A stretch of 19,569 nt of DNA from Candidatus Methylomirabilota bacterium (GTDB taxonomy: Bacteria > Methylomirabilota > Methylomirabilia > Methylomirabilales > CSP1-5). Numbering within the stretch: position 1 is the first letter of the stretch; each line of letters begins with the position of its first letter. A program made the translations under genes and the position numbers. Shown piece by piece: positions 6,438-14,034 of the stretch. The notes under the pieces were generated by a model. That model had not been told where the DNA came from. It made no database searches and saw only the letters and a program-made list of their open reading frames with translations. The stretch spans positions 1 to 19,569 of the forward strand of contig JAHFDE010000011.1 in the NCBI GenBank assembly GCA_023249165.1, read 5' to 3'.

Positions 6438-7465
6438 AAGGCGAGGGCGCGACGGTTCGAAGGCAAGTGCCTCTTCCTTCCGGGGGGGATATCCAGGCCC
6501 TTTTCGGCCGGAATGATGAACATATCCGAATGGTCGAGGAGCATCTCCACGTGCGGTTGGTGGCCCGCGACGGGCTGCTGACTATCAGCGGGACCGAGGA
6601 GGAGGTCGGGATCGCCGAGAAGGTGATCGCCGAACTCACCACGCTCCTGGAAGGAGGGCGGACCATCGAAAATCACGATGTCAAGCTGGCCCTCCGGCAC
6701 ATTGGACAGGAAGGGCAGCAGACCTTCCGAAAGATCCAGGATGACTTCATTGAGGTCTCTGCGAAGAAGCGGCCGGTCCGACCCAAGAGCCTCGGGCAGC
6801 AGCGGTATATCGATGCCATCCGCACCCACGACATCGTCCTTGGGATTGGCCCCGCCGGGACGGGCAAGACGTACCTGGCGATGGCGATGGCCGTCTCGGC
6901 CCATGTCAAGCGCGAGGTGAGTCGGATCATCCTGACCCGGCCCGCGGTGGAGGCGGGGGAACGGCTCGGTTTTCTCCCCGGGACCCTCTACGAGAAGATC
7001 CACCCGTATCTCCGCCCCCTCTACGATGCGCTCTACGACATGCTGGAGACGGAGCGCGCGAACCGGCTGATCGAGATGGGCGTCATCGAGATTGCCCCCC
7101 TCGCCTTCATGAGGGGGCGCACCCTGAATGACGCCTTCATCATCCTCGATGAGGCGCAGAACACCACCTCTGAGCAGATGAAGATGTTCCTCACCCGCCT
7201 CGGGTTCAACTCGAAGGCAGTGATCACCGGCGACATCACCCAGGTGGACCTTCCCCCCGGAAAGATCTCGGGACTCATCGAGGTTCGTTCGATCCTGAGC
7301 GATGTCAAGGGGATTGCCTTTGTGTACCTCGGCCAGGAGGACGTCGTTCGCCACGAACTGGTCCAGCAGATCATTCGCGCCTACGAGCAGCGCCAGACCT
7401 CACCCCTCGCCTCCCACGACCCGAGCCGGCGCGAGGAGGCTCCAGGGACGGGCGAGGGTCGTTGA
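6434..7465 (+). CDS. phoH: PhoH-family ATPase (YbeZ-like)
   Basis: A 343-residue protein from ATG 6434. The frame is open back to TTG 6365, but that codon lies at the predicted promoter. An N-terminal KH-like RNA-binding segment (about residues 15-75, NDEHIRMVEEHLHVRLVARD) precedes a P-loop ATPase with Walker A GPAGTGKT (139-146) and Walker B FIILDEAQN (D239, E240), then ITGDITQVDLP. This is the YbeZ branch of PhoH, which works with the endoribonuclease YbeY in 16S rRNA maturation and ribosome quality control; ybeY lies in the same operon. The HD phosphodiesterase gene starts 24 bp downstream, the usual arrangement in many phyla. Confidence 0.95.
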   Translation: MKGEGATVRRQVPLPSGGDIQALFGRNDEHIRMVEEHLHVRLVARDGLLTISGTEEEVGIAEKVIAELTTLLEGGRTIENHDVKLALRHIGQEGQQTFRKIQDDFIEVSAKKRPVRPKSLGQQRYIDAIRTHDIVLGIGPAGTGKTYLAMAMAVSAHVKREVSRIILTRPAVEAGERLGFLPGTLYEKIHPYLRPLYDALYDMLETERANRLIEMGVIEIAPLAFMRGRTLNDAFIILDEAQNTTSEQMKMFLTRLGFNSKAVITGDITQVDLPPGKISGLIEVRSILSDVKGIAFVYLGQEDVVRHELVQQIIRAYEQRQTSPLASHDPSRREEAPGTGEGR

Positions 7466-7489
7466 GGCGGTGGCCGGGAGTCCGTACCG

Positions 7490-9160
7490 ATGAAGATGCC
7501 CCAGTGGGTGGTGCCGGGCCCGAAGCGGGGGAACGACACCAAGGCGAGTAAGCCGACCAGCTTGCCGACCTACCGCTACCGCCTTTCCCCGGTGGATCGA
7601 CTCTTCCGGGCCTCGGAGCAGCGGCCACTGATCCCTCTGCTCTTTGGGTTCCTCCTGGCGTTGACCGTCGGGGCAGTCGTAGCCTCCTATCGTCCCCTTC
7701 CCTTCGGTCCCGTTTCGGCCGCTGCGGTCGTGCTCCTTACCCTGTGCGTGGTCGGGACCCTCCTCTTTTATGCGCGATTCCTCGAGGCCCGACCAGTCAC
7801 CTCCCCACAGATGCTGTACCTCTTGGGGGCGGTGATCCTCTTGGCGATTCTGATCAACCGCTTCCTCCTCATTATCCTCGTCTCCTTGAGCCAGAGTTTT
7901 CCTTTCATTCCGCTCCATTCCTTCTACTATGCGATCCCCGTCGCCCTCGGGAGCGTGCTCCTGAGCGTACTTTTCAATGCCCGGGTGGCCTTCGGGGGGG
8001 CGATGGCGTTAGCCATTCTGTCGGCGCTCTTGGTGACGGATGAGGTGGCCTTCTTCCTCTACGGATTGATCGGGGCCGTCGTCGGCGCCTTCAGCATCCG
8101 GAGGACTCAAGACCGCACCACCTTCTTCAAGGCGGGATTCTGGGTCGCCGTCGCCAACGTCGGCACCGTTTTCACCTTTCTCTCGATCTACGGCCGGTCA
8201 GGCGTGGCGCTGCCGTATGACCTGGCGGCCTGCCTCGCGAACGGCGCGTTGGTTGCCCTGTTTGCCTCCACCCTCCTTCCAGTCCTGGAGTATCTCTTTG
8301 GGACCGCGACGGATCTGAAGCTTCTCGAGCTGTCCAATCTGAATCAGCCCCTGTTGAAGCAGCTGATGAAGACCGCCCCCGGGACGTATCACCATAGCCT
8401 GATGCTGGCGGAGCTGGCTGAAGCGGCAGCCGAGGCCATCGGTGCCAATCCGCTCGTGTGTCGGGTGGGCGCGTACTATCATGACATCGGCAAGGTGAAG
8501 AAACCGGCCTACTTCATCGAGAACCAGATGGACGCCATGAACAGGCACGATAAGCTCTCTCCAAGCCTGAGCAGCCTCATCGTCGTCTCTCATGTGAAGG
8601 ACGGGATCGAGATGGCCCTGGAGCATCGGCTTCCGGCCGCCATCGTGGATCTCATCCCCCAGCACCATGGCACCCGCCTGGTCACCTACTTCTATGAAAG
8701 GGCGAAGGAGTCGCAGGACCCGGACCTGGGTGAGGTGAAGGAGGAGGATTATCGGTATCCGGGCCCCAAGCCCCAAACCCGGGAGGCAGCGATTCTCATG
8801 GTGGCTGACGCGGTCGAGGCGGCAGCCAGGACGCTCACCGACCCCACGCCGGCCCGGGTCCAAGGGCTGGTCCAGCGGATCGTCAATACCATCTTCATCG
8901 AGGGGCAACTGTCGGAATGTGATCTCACCCTCAAGGACCTCCACCAGATCGCCAGGGCCATGGTCCGCGTCCTCACCGCCGTCCACCACCACCGGGTGGA
9001 TTATCCAGGATACCGATTTGAAGAGGTCAAGAAGAAGGAAGGTGAGAAGCGGGGGGATGGGGATACAGATTCGAAACGGGCAAAGGAGGAGGCGGGTCGG
9101 TCTGTCCCGTCTAAGACGGGTGGGGGAGAGGACCTTATCCGTCTTGGGCAGACCGAGTGA
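7490..9160 (+). CDS. pgpH: 7TM-HD phosphodiesterase (PgpH/YqfF-like), without the extracytoplasmic domain
   Basis: A 556-residue membrane protein starting at ATG 7490, nine bases after GGGAG. A cytoplasmic N-terminus (1-45) leads to TM1 (about 47-66), then after only a few residues a hydrophobic region of six or seven more segments (about 73-268), and a cytoplasmic HD domain with HH 301-302, HD 331-332 (YYHDIGK) and HH 392-393 (QHHGT). HD proteins of this class hydrolyse cyclic di-AMP. Family members are usually 700-800 residues because an extracytoplasmic 7TMR-HDED domain of about 200 residues separates TM1 from the rest; here it is absent. The charged C-terminal tail (about 505-556) overlaps ybeY. 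The substrate is inferred from the family; no cyclase gene is in the window. Confidence 0.92.
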   Translation: MKMPQWVVPGPKRGNDTKASKPTSLPTYRYRLSPVDRLFRASEQRPLIPLLFGFLLALTVGAVVASYRPLPFGPVSAAAVVLLTLCVVGTLLFYARFLEARPVTSPQMLYLLGAVILLAILINRFLLIILVSLSQSFPFIPLHSFYYAIPVALGSVLLSVLFNARVAFGGAMALAILSALLVTDEVAFFLYGLIGAVVGAFSIRRTQDRTTFFKAGFWVAVANVGTVFTFLSIYGRSGVALPYDLAACLANGALVALFASTLLPVLEYLFGTATDLKLLELSNLNQPLLKQLMKTAPGTYHHSLMLAELAEAAAEAIGANPLVCRVGAYYHDIGKVKKPAYFIENQMDAMNRHDKLSPSLSSLIVVSHVKDGIEMALEHRLPAAIVDLIPQHHGTRLVTYFYERAKESQDPDLGEVKEEDYRYPGPKPQTREAAILMVADAVEAAARTLTDPTPARVQGLVQRIVNTIFIEGQLSECDLTLKDLHQIARAMVRVLTAVHHHRVDYPGYRFEEVKKKEGEKRGDGDTDSKRAKEEAGRSVPSKTGGGEDLIRLGQTE

Positions 9161-9497
9161 TGAGCTCTCGGTGCTCCTCGTCGGTGATCGGGTCATCCGG
9201 CTGCTCAATCGGGCGTACCTGAACCGCGATCATCCTACCGACGTCCTGGCGTTTCCGCAACCGCGAGGTGTCCCATTGCCGGGGCCGCATCTCCTCGGCG
9301 ATGTGGTCATCTCGGTCGACACCGCTGCCCGCCAGGCCAAAGCGCATGGCCATTCCCTCAACCAGGAGCTGGCCCTCCTGCTGATTCATGGCCTCCTCCA
9401 CCTCCTGGGGTACGACGATTCGACGCCAGCGGGGCGTCGCCGTATGTGGAGCACACAGGCCCGCCTTCTCGCCATCTCTCGGAAGTCTCAATCCTGA
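9057..9497 (+). CDS. ybeY: Endoribonuclease YbeY, variant metal motif
   Basis: A 146-residue protein. ATG 9057 is chosen because the translation MGIQIRNGQRRRRVGLSRLR matches the family's first strand and helix, and AAGGTGAG (9039-9046) lies ten bases upstream. It overlaps the end of the pgpH-like gene by 104 bp in another frame. Family signatures: NRDHPTDVLAFP and LLGDVVISV, then HGLLHLLGYDD with H111, H115 and D121. YbeY normally has His at the third position of H-x3-H-x5-H; here it is Asp, which could still bind zinc. YbeY takes part in 16S rRNA 3'-end maturation and ribosome quality control with YbeZ. lpxD converges on it with a 73-bp gap. Confidence 0.93.
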   Translation: MGIQIRNGQRRRRVGLSRLRRVGERTLSVLGRPSDELSVLLVGDRVIRLLNRAYLNRDHPTDVLAFPQPRGVPLPGPHLLGDVVISVDTAARQAKAHGHSLNQELALLLIHGLLHLLGYDDSTPAGRRRMWSTQARLLAISRKSQS

Positions 9498-9570
9498 GGG
9501 CACCCTGCCGGGATCCCCCTCGCCTGACCTTGAGAGGCGGTCCCGCGGGTGATACGGAGAGCAAAGGGGT

Positions 9571-10617
9571 CTACCCGCCGGTTTCCCTGAGGCGCACCTG
9601 GAGTTCGGCAACGGTCTTACGCAGCGCGGATACCTCCGAAAGAAGGTCCGGCAGGCGGGCCAGGGCGGCGAGCTGCCGCTTCGTCTTTTCGATCGGACGG
9701 GCCGGACTGCCGAGGACGACCTCCCCCGACCTGATGACCTTGCGGGAAGGGATGCCGGCCTGGGGCCCCACCATCACCCGGTCCTGCAGGGTCGCGTGGT
9801 CCCCCACCCCCACCTGCCCCCCGAGGACGCATCCCCGTCCTACCGTGGAGCTGCCGGAGATGCCCGTCTGGGCGACGACCAGGGAATCCTCGCCGACAAC
9901 CACGTTGTGGGCGATCTGGACGAGATTGTCGATCTTCGCGCCGCGTCTGATGATGGTCGATGCCAAGGTTGCCCGGTCGACGCAGACGTTTGCCCCGACC
10001 TCCACATCGTCTTCGATGATGACGTTCCCGACCTGGGGAATCTTGACGGCCCGCCCCTCGTGGGGCGTGTAGCCGAACCCGTCAGAGCCGACGACCGCCC
10101 CAGCGTGGATCACCACCCGACAGCCGATCAAGACGCGATCGTAGAGAGTCACGTGGGCCCAAAGGGTCGAGTCGGCACCGATCGCGCAGCCGTCCCCAAT
10201 GACGCACAACGGCCCGATCACCGCGCGGTCCCCGATCTGGACCCGATCCCCGATGACGACGAAGGGGCCGATCGACACCTCGGCCCCGAGGCGGACATTT
10301 TCGCCCAGGGCGCTTGAGGGGTGCACCCCGGGCCTCGGCGTCCTCGCCGGATGAAAGAGGCCGATGGCCCTGGCGAAGGCCAGCCGGGGGTGATCGACCA
10401 GGATCAGTGTCTTGCGCGAGGCGTGCTGGCGTCGCGGGGCAATGATGCAGGAGGCCTGTGAGGCCTCGGCCTTCTGCAAGTAGACGGCGTCTTCGGCAAA
10501 GACTACCGACCCTGACCGGGCCTGATCGATGCTGCTCACGGCGTGGATCTCAAGAGATTCATCCCCCAGGACCTGGCCCTGGAGATGATGGGCGATTTCC
10601 CCGACGGTGTAGCTCAT
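9571..10617 (-). CDS. lpxD: UDP-3-O-acylglucosamine N-acyltransferase
   Basis: A 348-residue protein. ATG at 10617 is preferred over the longer frame from 10668 because AGGAGGG lies six bases before it and the translation opens MSYTVGEIAHHLQG, as expected for LpxD. An N-terminal uridine-binding domain (1-100) is followed by a left-handed beta-helix of hexapeptide repeats (about 100-305), including FGYTPHEGRAVKIPQVG and catalytic His237 in QIAHNV, and a C-terminal helix (315-345). LpxD adds the N-linked hydroxyacyl chain in the third step of lipid A synthesis, so the cell has an outer membrane with LPS. It stands alone, away from lpxA/lpxB/fabZ, convergent to ybeY and divergent from the P450 gene. 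Confidence 0.96.
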   Translation of the reverse strand: MSYTVGEIAHHLQGQVLGDESLEIHAVSSIDQARSGSVVFAEDAVYLQKAEASQASCIIAPRRQHASRKTLILVDHPRLAFARAIGLFHPARTPRPGVHPSSALGENVRLGAEVSIGPFVVIGDRVQIGDRAVIGPLCVIGDGCAIGADSTLWAHVTLYDRVLIGCRVVIHAGAVVGSDGFGYTPHEGRAVKIPQVGNVIIEDDVEVGANVCVDRATLASTIIRRGAKIDNLVQIAHNVVVGEDSLVVAQTGISGSSTVGRGCVLGGQVGVGDHATLQDRVMVGPQAGIPSRKVIRSGEVVLGSPARPIEKTKRQLAALARLPDLLSEVSALRKTVAELQVRLRETGG

Positions 10618-10687
10618 CTCGTTCCCTCCTGAGGCAAAGGGGTCGCTCTGCTGACCCGCTGTGGTCATGGTGGGCCCTCGTGGCGAG

Positions 10688-10717
10688 AGAGTACGCAGAG
10701 AGATTCCCCGTTGTCAA
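10688..10717 (-). promoter_or_regulatory. Sigma70 promoter of lpxD
   Basis: Read on the minus strand, TTGACA (10717-10712) and TACTCT (10693-10688) are 18 bp apart. Transcription would begin near 10681, about 64 bases before the lpxD ATG. It lies back to back with the control region of the P450 gene. Confidence 0.65.
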
Positions 10718-10730
10718 AAGGGATTTTCAC

Positions 10731-10745
10731 TGGCACCTTCTCCGC
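10731..10745 (+). promoter_or_regulatory. Candidate sigma54 (-24/-12) element
   Basis: TGGCAC (10731-10736) matches the -24 hexamer exactly. GG at 10732-10733 and GC at 10744-10745 are separated by the required 10 bp. The two bases before the -12 GC are CC rather than TT, which weakens the match. It points toward the P450 gene, and an NtrC-family sigma54 activator is encoded just beyond that gene. One such match in a GC-rich intergenic region could be chance. Confidence 0.35.
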
Positions 10746-10766
10746 CGCAGGCTGGAGCCAGCCACA

Positions 10767-10789
10767 GAGTTTCCTCTGAAAGGAAACTC
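10767..10789. promoter_or_regulatory. Perfect 9-bp palindrome, probable operator of the P450 gene
   Basis: GAGTTTCCT (10767-10775) and AGGAAACTC (10781-10789) are perfect inverted repeats around the five bases CTGAA. The palindrome ends one base before the -35 hexamer of the sigma70 promoter at 10791, where a dimeric regulator would control polymerase access. If transcription starts at the sigma54-like element instead, it would be a 5' hairpin. Confidence 0.55.
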
Positions 10790-10790
10790 A

Positions 10791-10820
10791 TTGAACTTTC
10801 CGCAGGATCTCCCCTATAAT
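10791..10820 (+). promoter_or_regulatory. Sigma70 promoter of the P450 gene
   Basis: TTGAAC (10791-10796) is followed after 18 bp by a perfect TATAAT (10815-10820). The start would be near 10827, leaving a long leader of about 226 bases before the P450 ATG at 11053. Confidence 0.7.
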
Positions 10821-10892
10821 CGGCCCTGTGCCGCTGAGGGCCAGGGCTCTCGGGCCTATCTATGGCACAGATGCGCATCGAGGTCGCCAACC

Positions 10893-10970
10893 ATGGCGGT
10901 CACAGAAAAACCGCTCTGGAAAGGGCGCTCACCGGTCGTCGTCACCAATCATCCCGAAGGACGAAACTGA
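10893..10970 (+). CDS. Possible 25-residue leader ORF before the P450 gene
   Basis: ATG 10893 has GAGGT (10880-10884) eight bases upstream and encodes 25 residues with the centre PLWKGRSPVVVTNHPEGRN. It is inside the long P450 leader. Another frame, 10862-11056, stays open across the leader and stops at TGA 11054-11056, overlapping the P450 start as ATGA. Neither product is recognisable. The leader either encodes a short regulatory peptide or is untranslated. Evidence is limited to the ribosome-binding site and position. Confidence 0.25.
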   Translation: MAVTEKPLWKGRSPVVVTNHPEGRN

Positions 10971-11052
10971 ACGATGCGATGGGGATAACCGCCTCCTGTC
11001 TCACCTATTGCCACAGGGCGCCGAACATCTTGGGGTCGCAGGAGCATGCGGG

Positions 11053-12477
11053 ATGAGCACCCCGTTGCGCCAAGATCACGCCCCGCCGCTCCGCGGCTTG
11101 AAGGCGCTCACAACCGCCTTCCAGTTCATGAGCGATCCCATCCCCGTCATGCGCTCGATGTATCAAGAGCGGGGGCTGATCAGTGCCTTCGGTAAGGTCA
11201 ATCCGCTGTCCAGGCACGAGCGGCTGGTGGTCATGGCCATCGGCCCGGAGTACAACCGGCAGATCCTGAGCGCCCCGGATATCTTTCGCGCAGGCGGGAT
11301 CGTGGTGCAAGGACCGCAAGGCTCGGCCCACCAGCGGATCCGATTCGGCCTCATCAGCATGAACGCCGAACAGCACCGCCAGCAGCGTCAGCTAGTGATG
11401 CCGCTGTTCCATAAGAAGCGCGTGGAGGGATATGGCGATGCCATCGTCGAGCTGACCGCCCAGATGCTCGACTCGTGGCGCGAGGGCGAGCAGCGAGATA
11501 TCTGGTGTGACATGCAGGCCCTGGCCCTGCGCGTCGCCAGCATGGTCCTCTTCGGCGGCAGCGACACCGAAGAAGCGTATCAGATCGGGCAGATGATGAA
11601 GGAGTGGCTGTCGATGGGCTGCTCCCTGCGCGTGCAGTTCTTCCAGGTCAACGCGCCCGGAACGCCGTACCGCCGGCTGCTTGACCATGCCGAGCAAGTG
11701 GAGGCGCGCGTTCGGGCGATGATCGAACACAGACGGCGCGACGGAATCGATGGCAGGGACATGCTGTCCATCTTGGTGCACGCGCGGGACACAAACGGCA
11801 CCGCGATGACTGAGGACGAGTTGATCGGTCAGGTGAACGTCCTCTTCGGCGCGGCGCACGAAACGAACGCAAGCGCCCTCACGTGGACCTTGCTTCTGCT
11901 GTCGCAACACCCGCGGATCATGGCTGAGCTGTTGGATGAACTCGAGAGGTGGCTCCACGGTGATGCGCCGAGGATCGACCAACTCCATCACCTGGCGCTC
12001 TTGGAACGGGTCATCAAGGAGAGCCTGCGCCTTATACCCCCGGTGGTCTGGAGCACCCGGATCGTCGATCAGCCGGTCACGCTTGGACCGTACCATCTGG
12101 CAAAGGGTTCGAAGGTGATCTACAGCCAGTACATGACGCACCATCTTCCGGAGTTGTACCCGAATCCGGAGCGGTTTGATCCGGACCGGTGGCTCTCCAC
12201 CGAACCGTCGCCGTACGCCTATCTCCCATTCGGGGGCGGGCCACGGATGTGCATCGGTTACGCCTTCTCGATGACGATGCTGCGGATCACCCTGGCGATG
12301 ATCCTTCAGCGGTATCGCCTGTCGCTGGTGCCCGGCGCGAGGATCGACCGCAAGTACGCAGTCACGCTGTCGCCGAAGTATGGCATGCCCATGATGGTCC
12401 ATAAACAGGATCGGCAGTTCACCAAGGAGATCCCTCGGGGCAATATCCACGAAATGGTCGATCTCGGCACGCATTGA
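11053..12477 (+). CDS. Cytochrome P450 monooxygenase
   Basis: A 474-residue haem-thiolate protein. ATG 11053 is chosen because AGGAG (11040-11044) lies eight bases upstream; the frame is open further 5' but that part is not P450-like. Landmarks: I-helix oxygen-activation motif GAAHET (266-271), K-helix ExxR (E323, R326 in ESLRLIPP), PERFDPDRW before the haem loop, and FGGGPRMCIG with haem ligand Cys400. There is no N-terminal membrane anchor. The overall pattern resembles bacterial class I P450s of the CYP110-like type; the substrate cannot be told. No ferredoxin or reductase gene is near, so electrons must come from elsewhere. It has its own promoter region and is followed by the sigma54-type two-component operon. 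Confidence 0.94.
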   Translation: MSTPLRQDHAPPLRGLKALTTAFQFMSDPIPVMRSMYQERGLISAFGKVNPLSRHERLVVMAIGPEYNRQILSAPDIFRAGGIVVQGPQGSAHQRIRFGLISMNAEQHRQQRQLVMPLFHKKRVEGYGDAIVELTAQMLDSWREGEQRDIWCDMQALALRVASMVLFGGSDTEEAYQIGQMMKEWLSMGCSLRVQFFQVNAPGTPYRRLLDHAEQVEARVRAMIEHRRRDGIDGRDMLSILVHARDTNGTAMTEDELIGQVNVLFGAAHETNASALTWTLLLLSQHPRIMAELLDELERWLHGDAPRIDQLHHLALLERVIKESLRLIPPVVWSTRIVDQPVTLGPYHLAKGSKVIYSQYMTHHLPELYPNPERFDPDRWLSTEPSPYAYLPFGGGPRMCIGYAFSMTMLRITLAMILQRYRLSLVPGARIDRKYAVTLSPKYGMPMMVHKQDRQFTKEIPRGNIHEMVDLGTH

Positions 12478-12588
12478 TCGCTGGACACCCGGCGCCCGCT
12501 CGACACCTGGCCGCACATCAAGGACCGGAGAAGGAAACGGTGACCTCCCAGAGGCGGCGGAGCAACCGGGGTGGCGTCCACCAGGCTA

Positions 12589-12617
12589 TTGACAGGGATT
12601 GCCGCTTGGGGGATACT
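12589..12617 (+). promoter_or_regulatory. Sigma70 promoter of the two-component/lipoprotein operon
   Basis: A consensus TTGACA (12589-12594) and GATACT (12612-12617) are 17 bp apart. The start near 12624 gives a leader of about 57 bases ending in GAGGAG (12668-12673), seven bases before the response regulator ATG. No terminator is seen between the P450 stop at 12477 and this promoter. Confidence 0.6.
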
Positions 12618-12680
12618 CCAGCCCTGCACAGGCGATCATGATTGAACCAAGCCCCCCACCCACAGGTGAGGAGAGGAAGG

Positions 12681-14033
12681 ATGGGGCAGCGGATCCTGGT
12701 TGCCGACGATGAAGGGGCTTCCCGAAAGGGGTTGAAGGCGCTCCTTGCCAACTGGGGCTACGAGGTCGAGGAGGCCTCCAACGGGGAGGAGGCCCTCCAG
12801 AAGGCCGTTGCCTTCCTTCCCGCGGTCATCGTCGCCGATCTCGTCATGCCCGGACTCGATGGGTTGGGGCTCTTGAAGGGCCTCCAAGAGGAGTTACCCT
12901 TCGCCGCGGTCATCATCCTGACTGGCCACGGGACCATCGAGACGGCGGTGGCCGCCATGAAGCAAGGGGCCTACGACTATCTGACAAAGCCGGTGGACGT
13001 CCCGCGGCTCAGGGTGCTCATTCAGCGGGCCCTCGAGAAGGGAGAAGCGCTCCGGGAGGTCACGCTCCTGCGGCGGCGGCTGAAAGAGGTCTGGGGGTTC
13101 GGGAAGCTGGTGGGCAAGGGCAAGGCGATGCAGGAGGTGTACCGGCTCATTGACCTCGCGGCCCCGACCTCGGCGCCGGTGCTGGTCTCGGGAGAGAGCG
13201 GGACGGGCAAGGAGCTGGTGGCGCACATCCTCCACGAGCTTTCCCCCCGGGGCCAACGGGCCTTCGTCGCCGTGAACTGCTCGGCCATCCCAGAGACGCT
13301 CTTGGAGAGCGAGATCTTCGGTCATGAGCGGGGGTCCTTTACCGGCGCCATGGAGCGGAGGATCGGCTGCTTCGAGCTGGCCCATGAGGGCACCATCTTC
13401 CTGGATGAGATCGCCGAGATGAGTCCGTCGACCCAGGCGAAGTTCCTCCGGATCCTTGAGGACGGCACGGTGAGACGCCTGGGGGGCAAGGCAGAGATCA
13501 AGGTCGATGTCCGGGTCCTGGCTGCGACCAACAAGGACCCCCTGAAGGCGATTGCCGATGGGAACCTGAGGGAGGACCTCTACTACCGCCTGAACGTCTT
13601 TTCCCTCGCCCTTCCCCCTCTCCGCGAGCGGCGCGAGGACATCCCCCTGCTCCTCCAGGCGTTCATCGAGGAGTTGAACACCAAGTACGAGAAGCGGATC
13701 AAGGCGGTCGATGAAGCGGCGCTGCGGATCCTGATGCGGTCTCCCTGGCCGGGGAACGTCCGGGAGCTACGGAACACGGTCGAACGGGCGGTCATCGCCT
13801 GCAAAACCGATCTCATTACCTCGAAACACCTCCCCCCTGGCCTCGCAAGCAAGACGAGGGAGGAGAGCTCCGATTCCATCTCCATCTCTCTCGGCATCAC
13901 TCTCGAGGAGGCGGAGAAGAACCTCATCCGCGGGACCCTCGCCTCGGTGAACAATAACAAGACGAGGGCCGCCGAGATCCTCGGGATCAGCCTGAAGACC
14001 CTCCACAACAAGCTGCATCGATACGGGGTGTAG
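12681..14033 (+). CDS. NtrC-family sigma54-dependent response regulator
   Basis: A 450-residue regulator with three domains. The receiver (1-120) has acidic D9/D10, phosphoacceptor D53 (VADLVMPG), T81 and K103. The AAA+ sigma54-interaction domain (about 140-370) has Walker A GESGTGKE (171-178) and Walker B FLDE (D242, E243). The C-terminal Fis-type HTH ends in NKTRAAEILGISLKTLHNKL. It is predicted to activate sigma54 promoters when phosphorylated by the kinase encoded one base downstream. The sigma54-contact loop reads GSFTGA (218-223) instead of the usual GAFTGA, a conservative change. ATG 12681 was chosen by Shine-Dalgarno and because the receiver begins directly with MGQRILVADDE. The target genes are unknown. 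Confidence 0.95.
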   Translation: MGQRILVADDEGASRKGLKALLANWGYEVEEASNGEEALQKAVAFLPAVIVADLVMPGLDGLGLLKGLQEELPFAAVIILTGHGTIETAVAAMKQGAYDYLTKPVDVPRLRVLIQRALEKGEALREVTLLRRRLKEVWGFGKLVGKGKAMQEVYRLIDLAAPTSAPVLVSGESGTGKELVAHILHELSPRGQRAFVAVNCSAIPETLLESEIFGHERGSFTGAMERRIGCFELAHEGTIFLDEIAEMSPSTQAKFLRILEDGTVRRLGGKAEIKVDVRVLAATNKDPLKAIADGNLREDLYYRLNVFSLALPPLRERREDIPLLLQAFIEELNTKYEKRIKAVDEAALRILMRSPWPGNVRELRNTVERAVIACKTDLITSKHLPPGLASKTREESSDSISISLGITLEEAEKNLIRGTLASVNNNKTRAAEILGISLKTLHNKLHRYGV

Positions 14034-14034
14034 G

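Noticed and set aside
6407..7354. A 315-codon minus-strand frame opposite phoH
   Set aside because: Antisense shadow of phoH, which carries clear Walker motifs on the plus strand.
8198..9208. A 336-codon minus-strand frame opposite the HD phosphodiesterase gene
   Set aside because: Antisense shadow caused by GC-rich codon bias. The plus strand has intact HD motifs.
9545..9578. GCGGGT...ACCCGC inverted repeat between ybeY and lpxD as a bidirectional terminator
   Set aside because: Six pairs with a 22-base loop and no T-tract on either strand.
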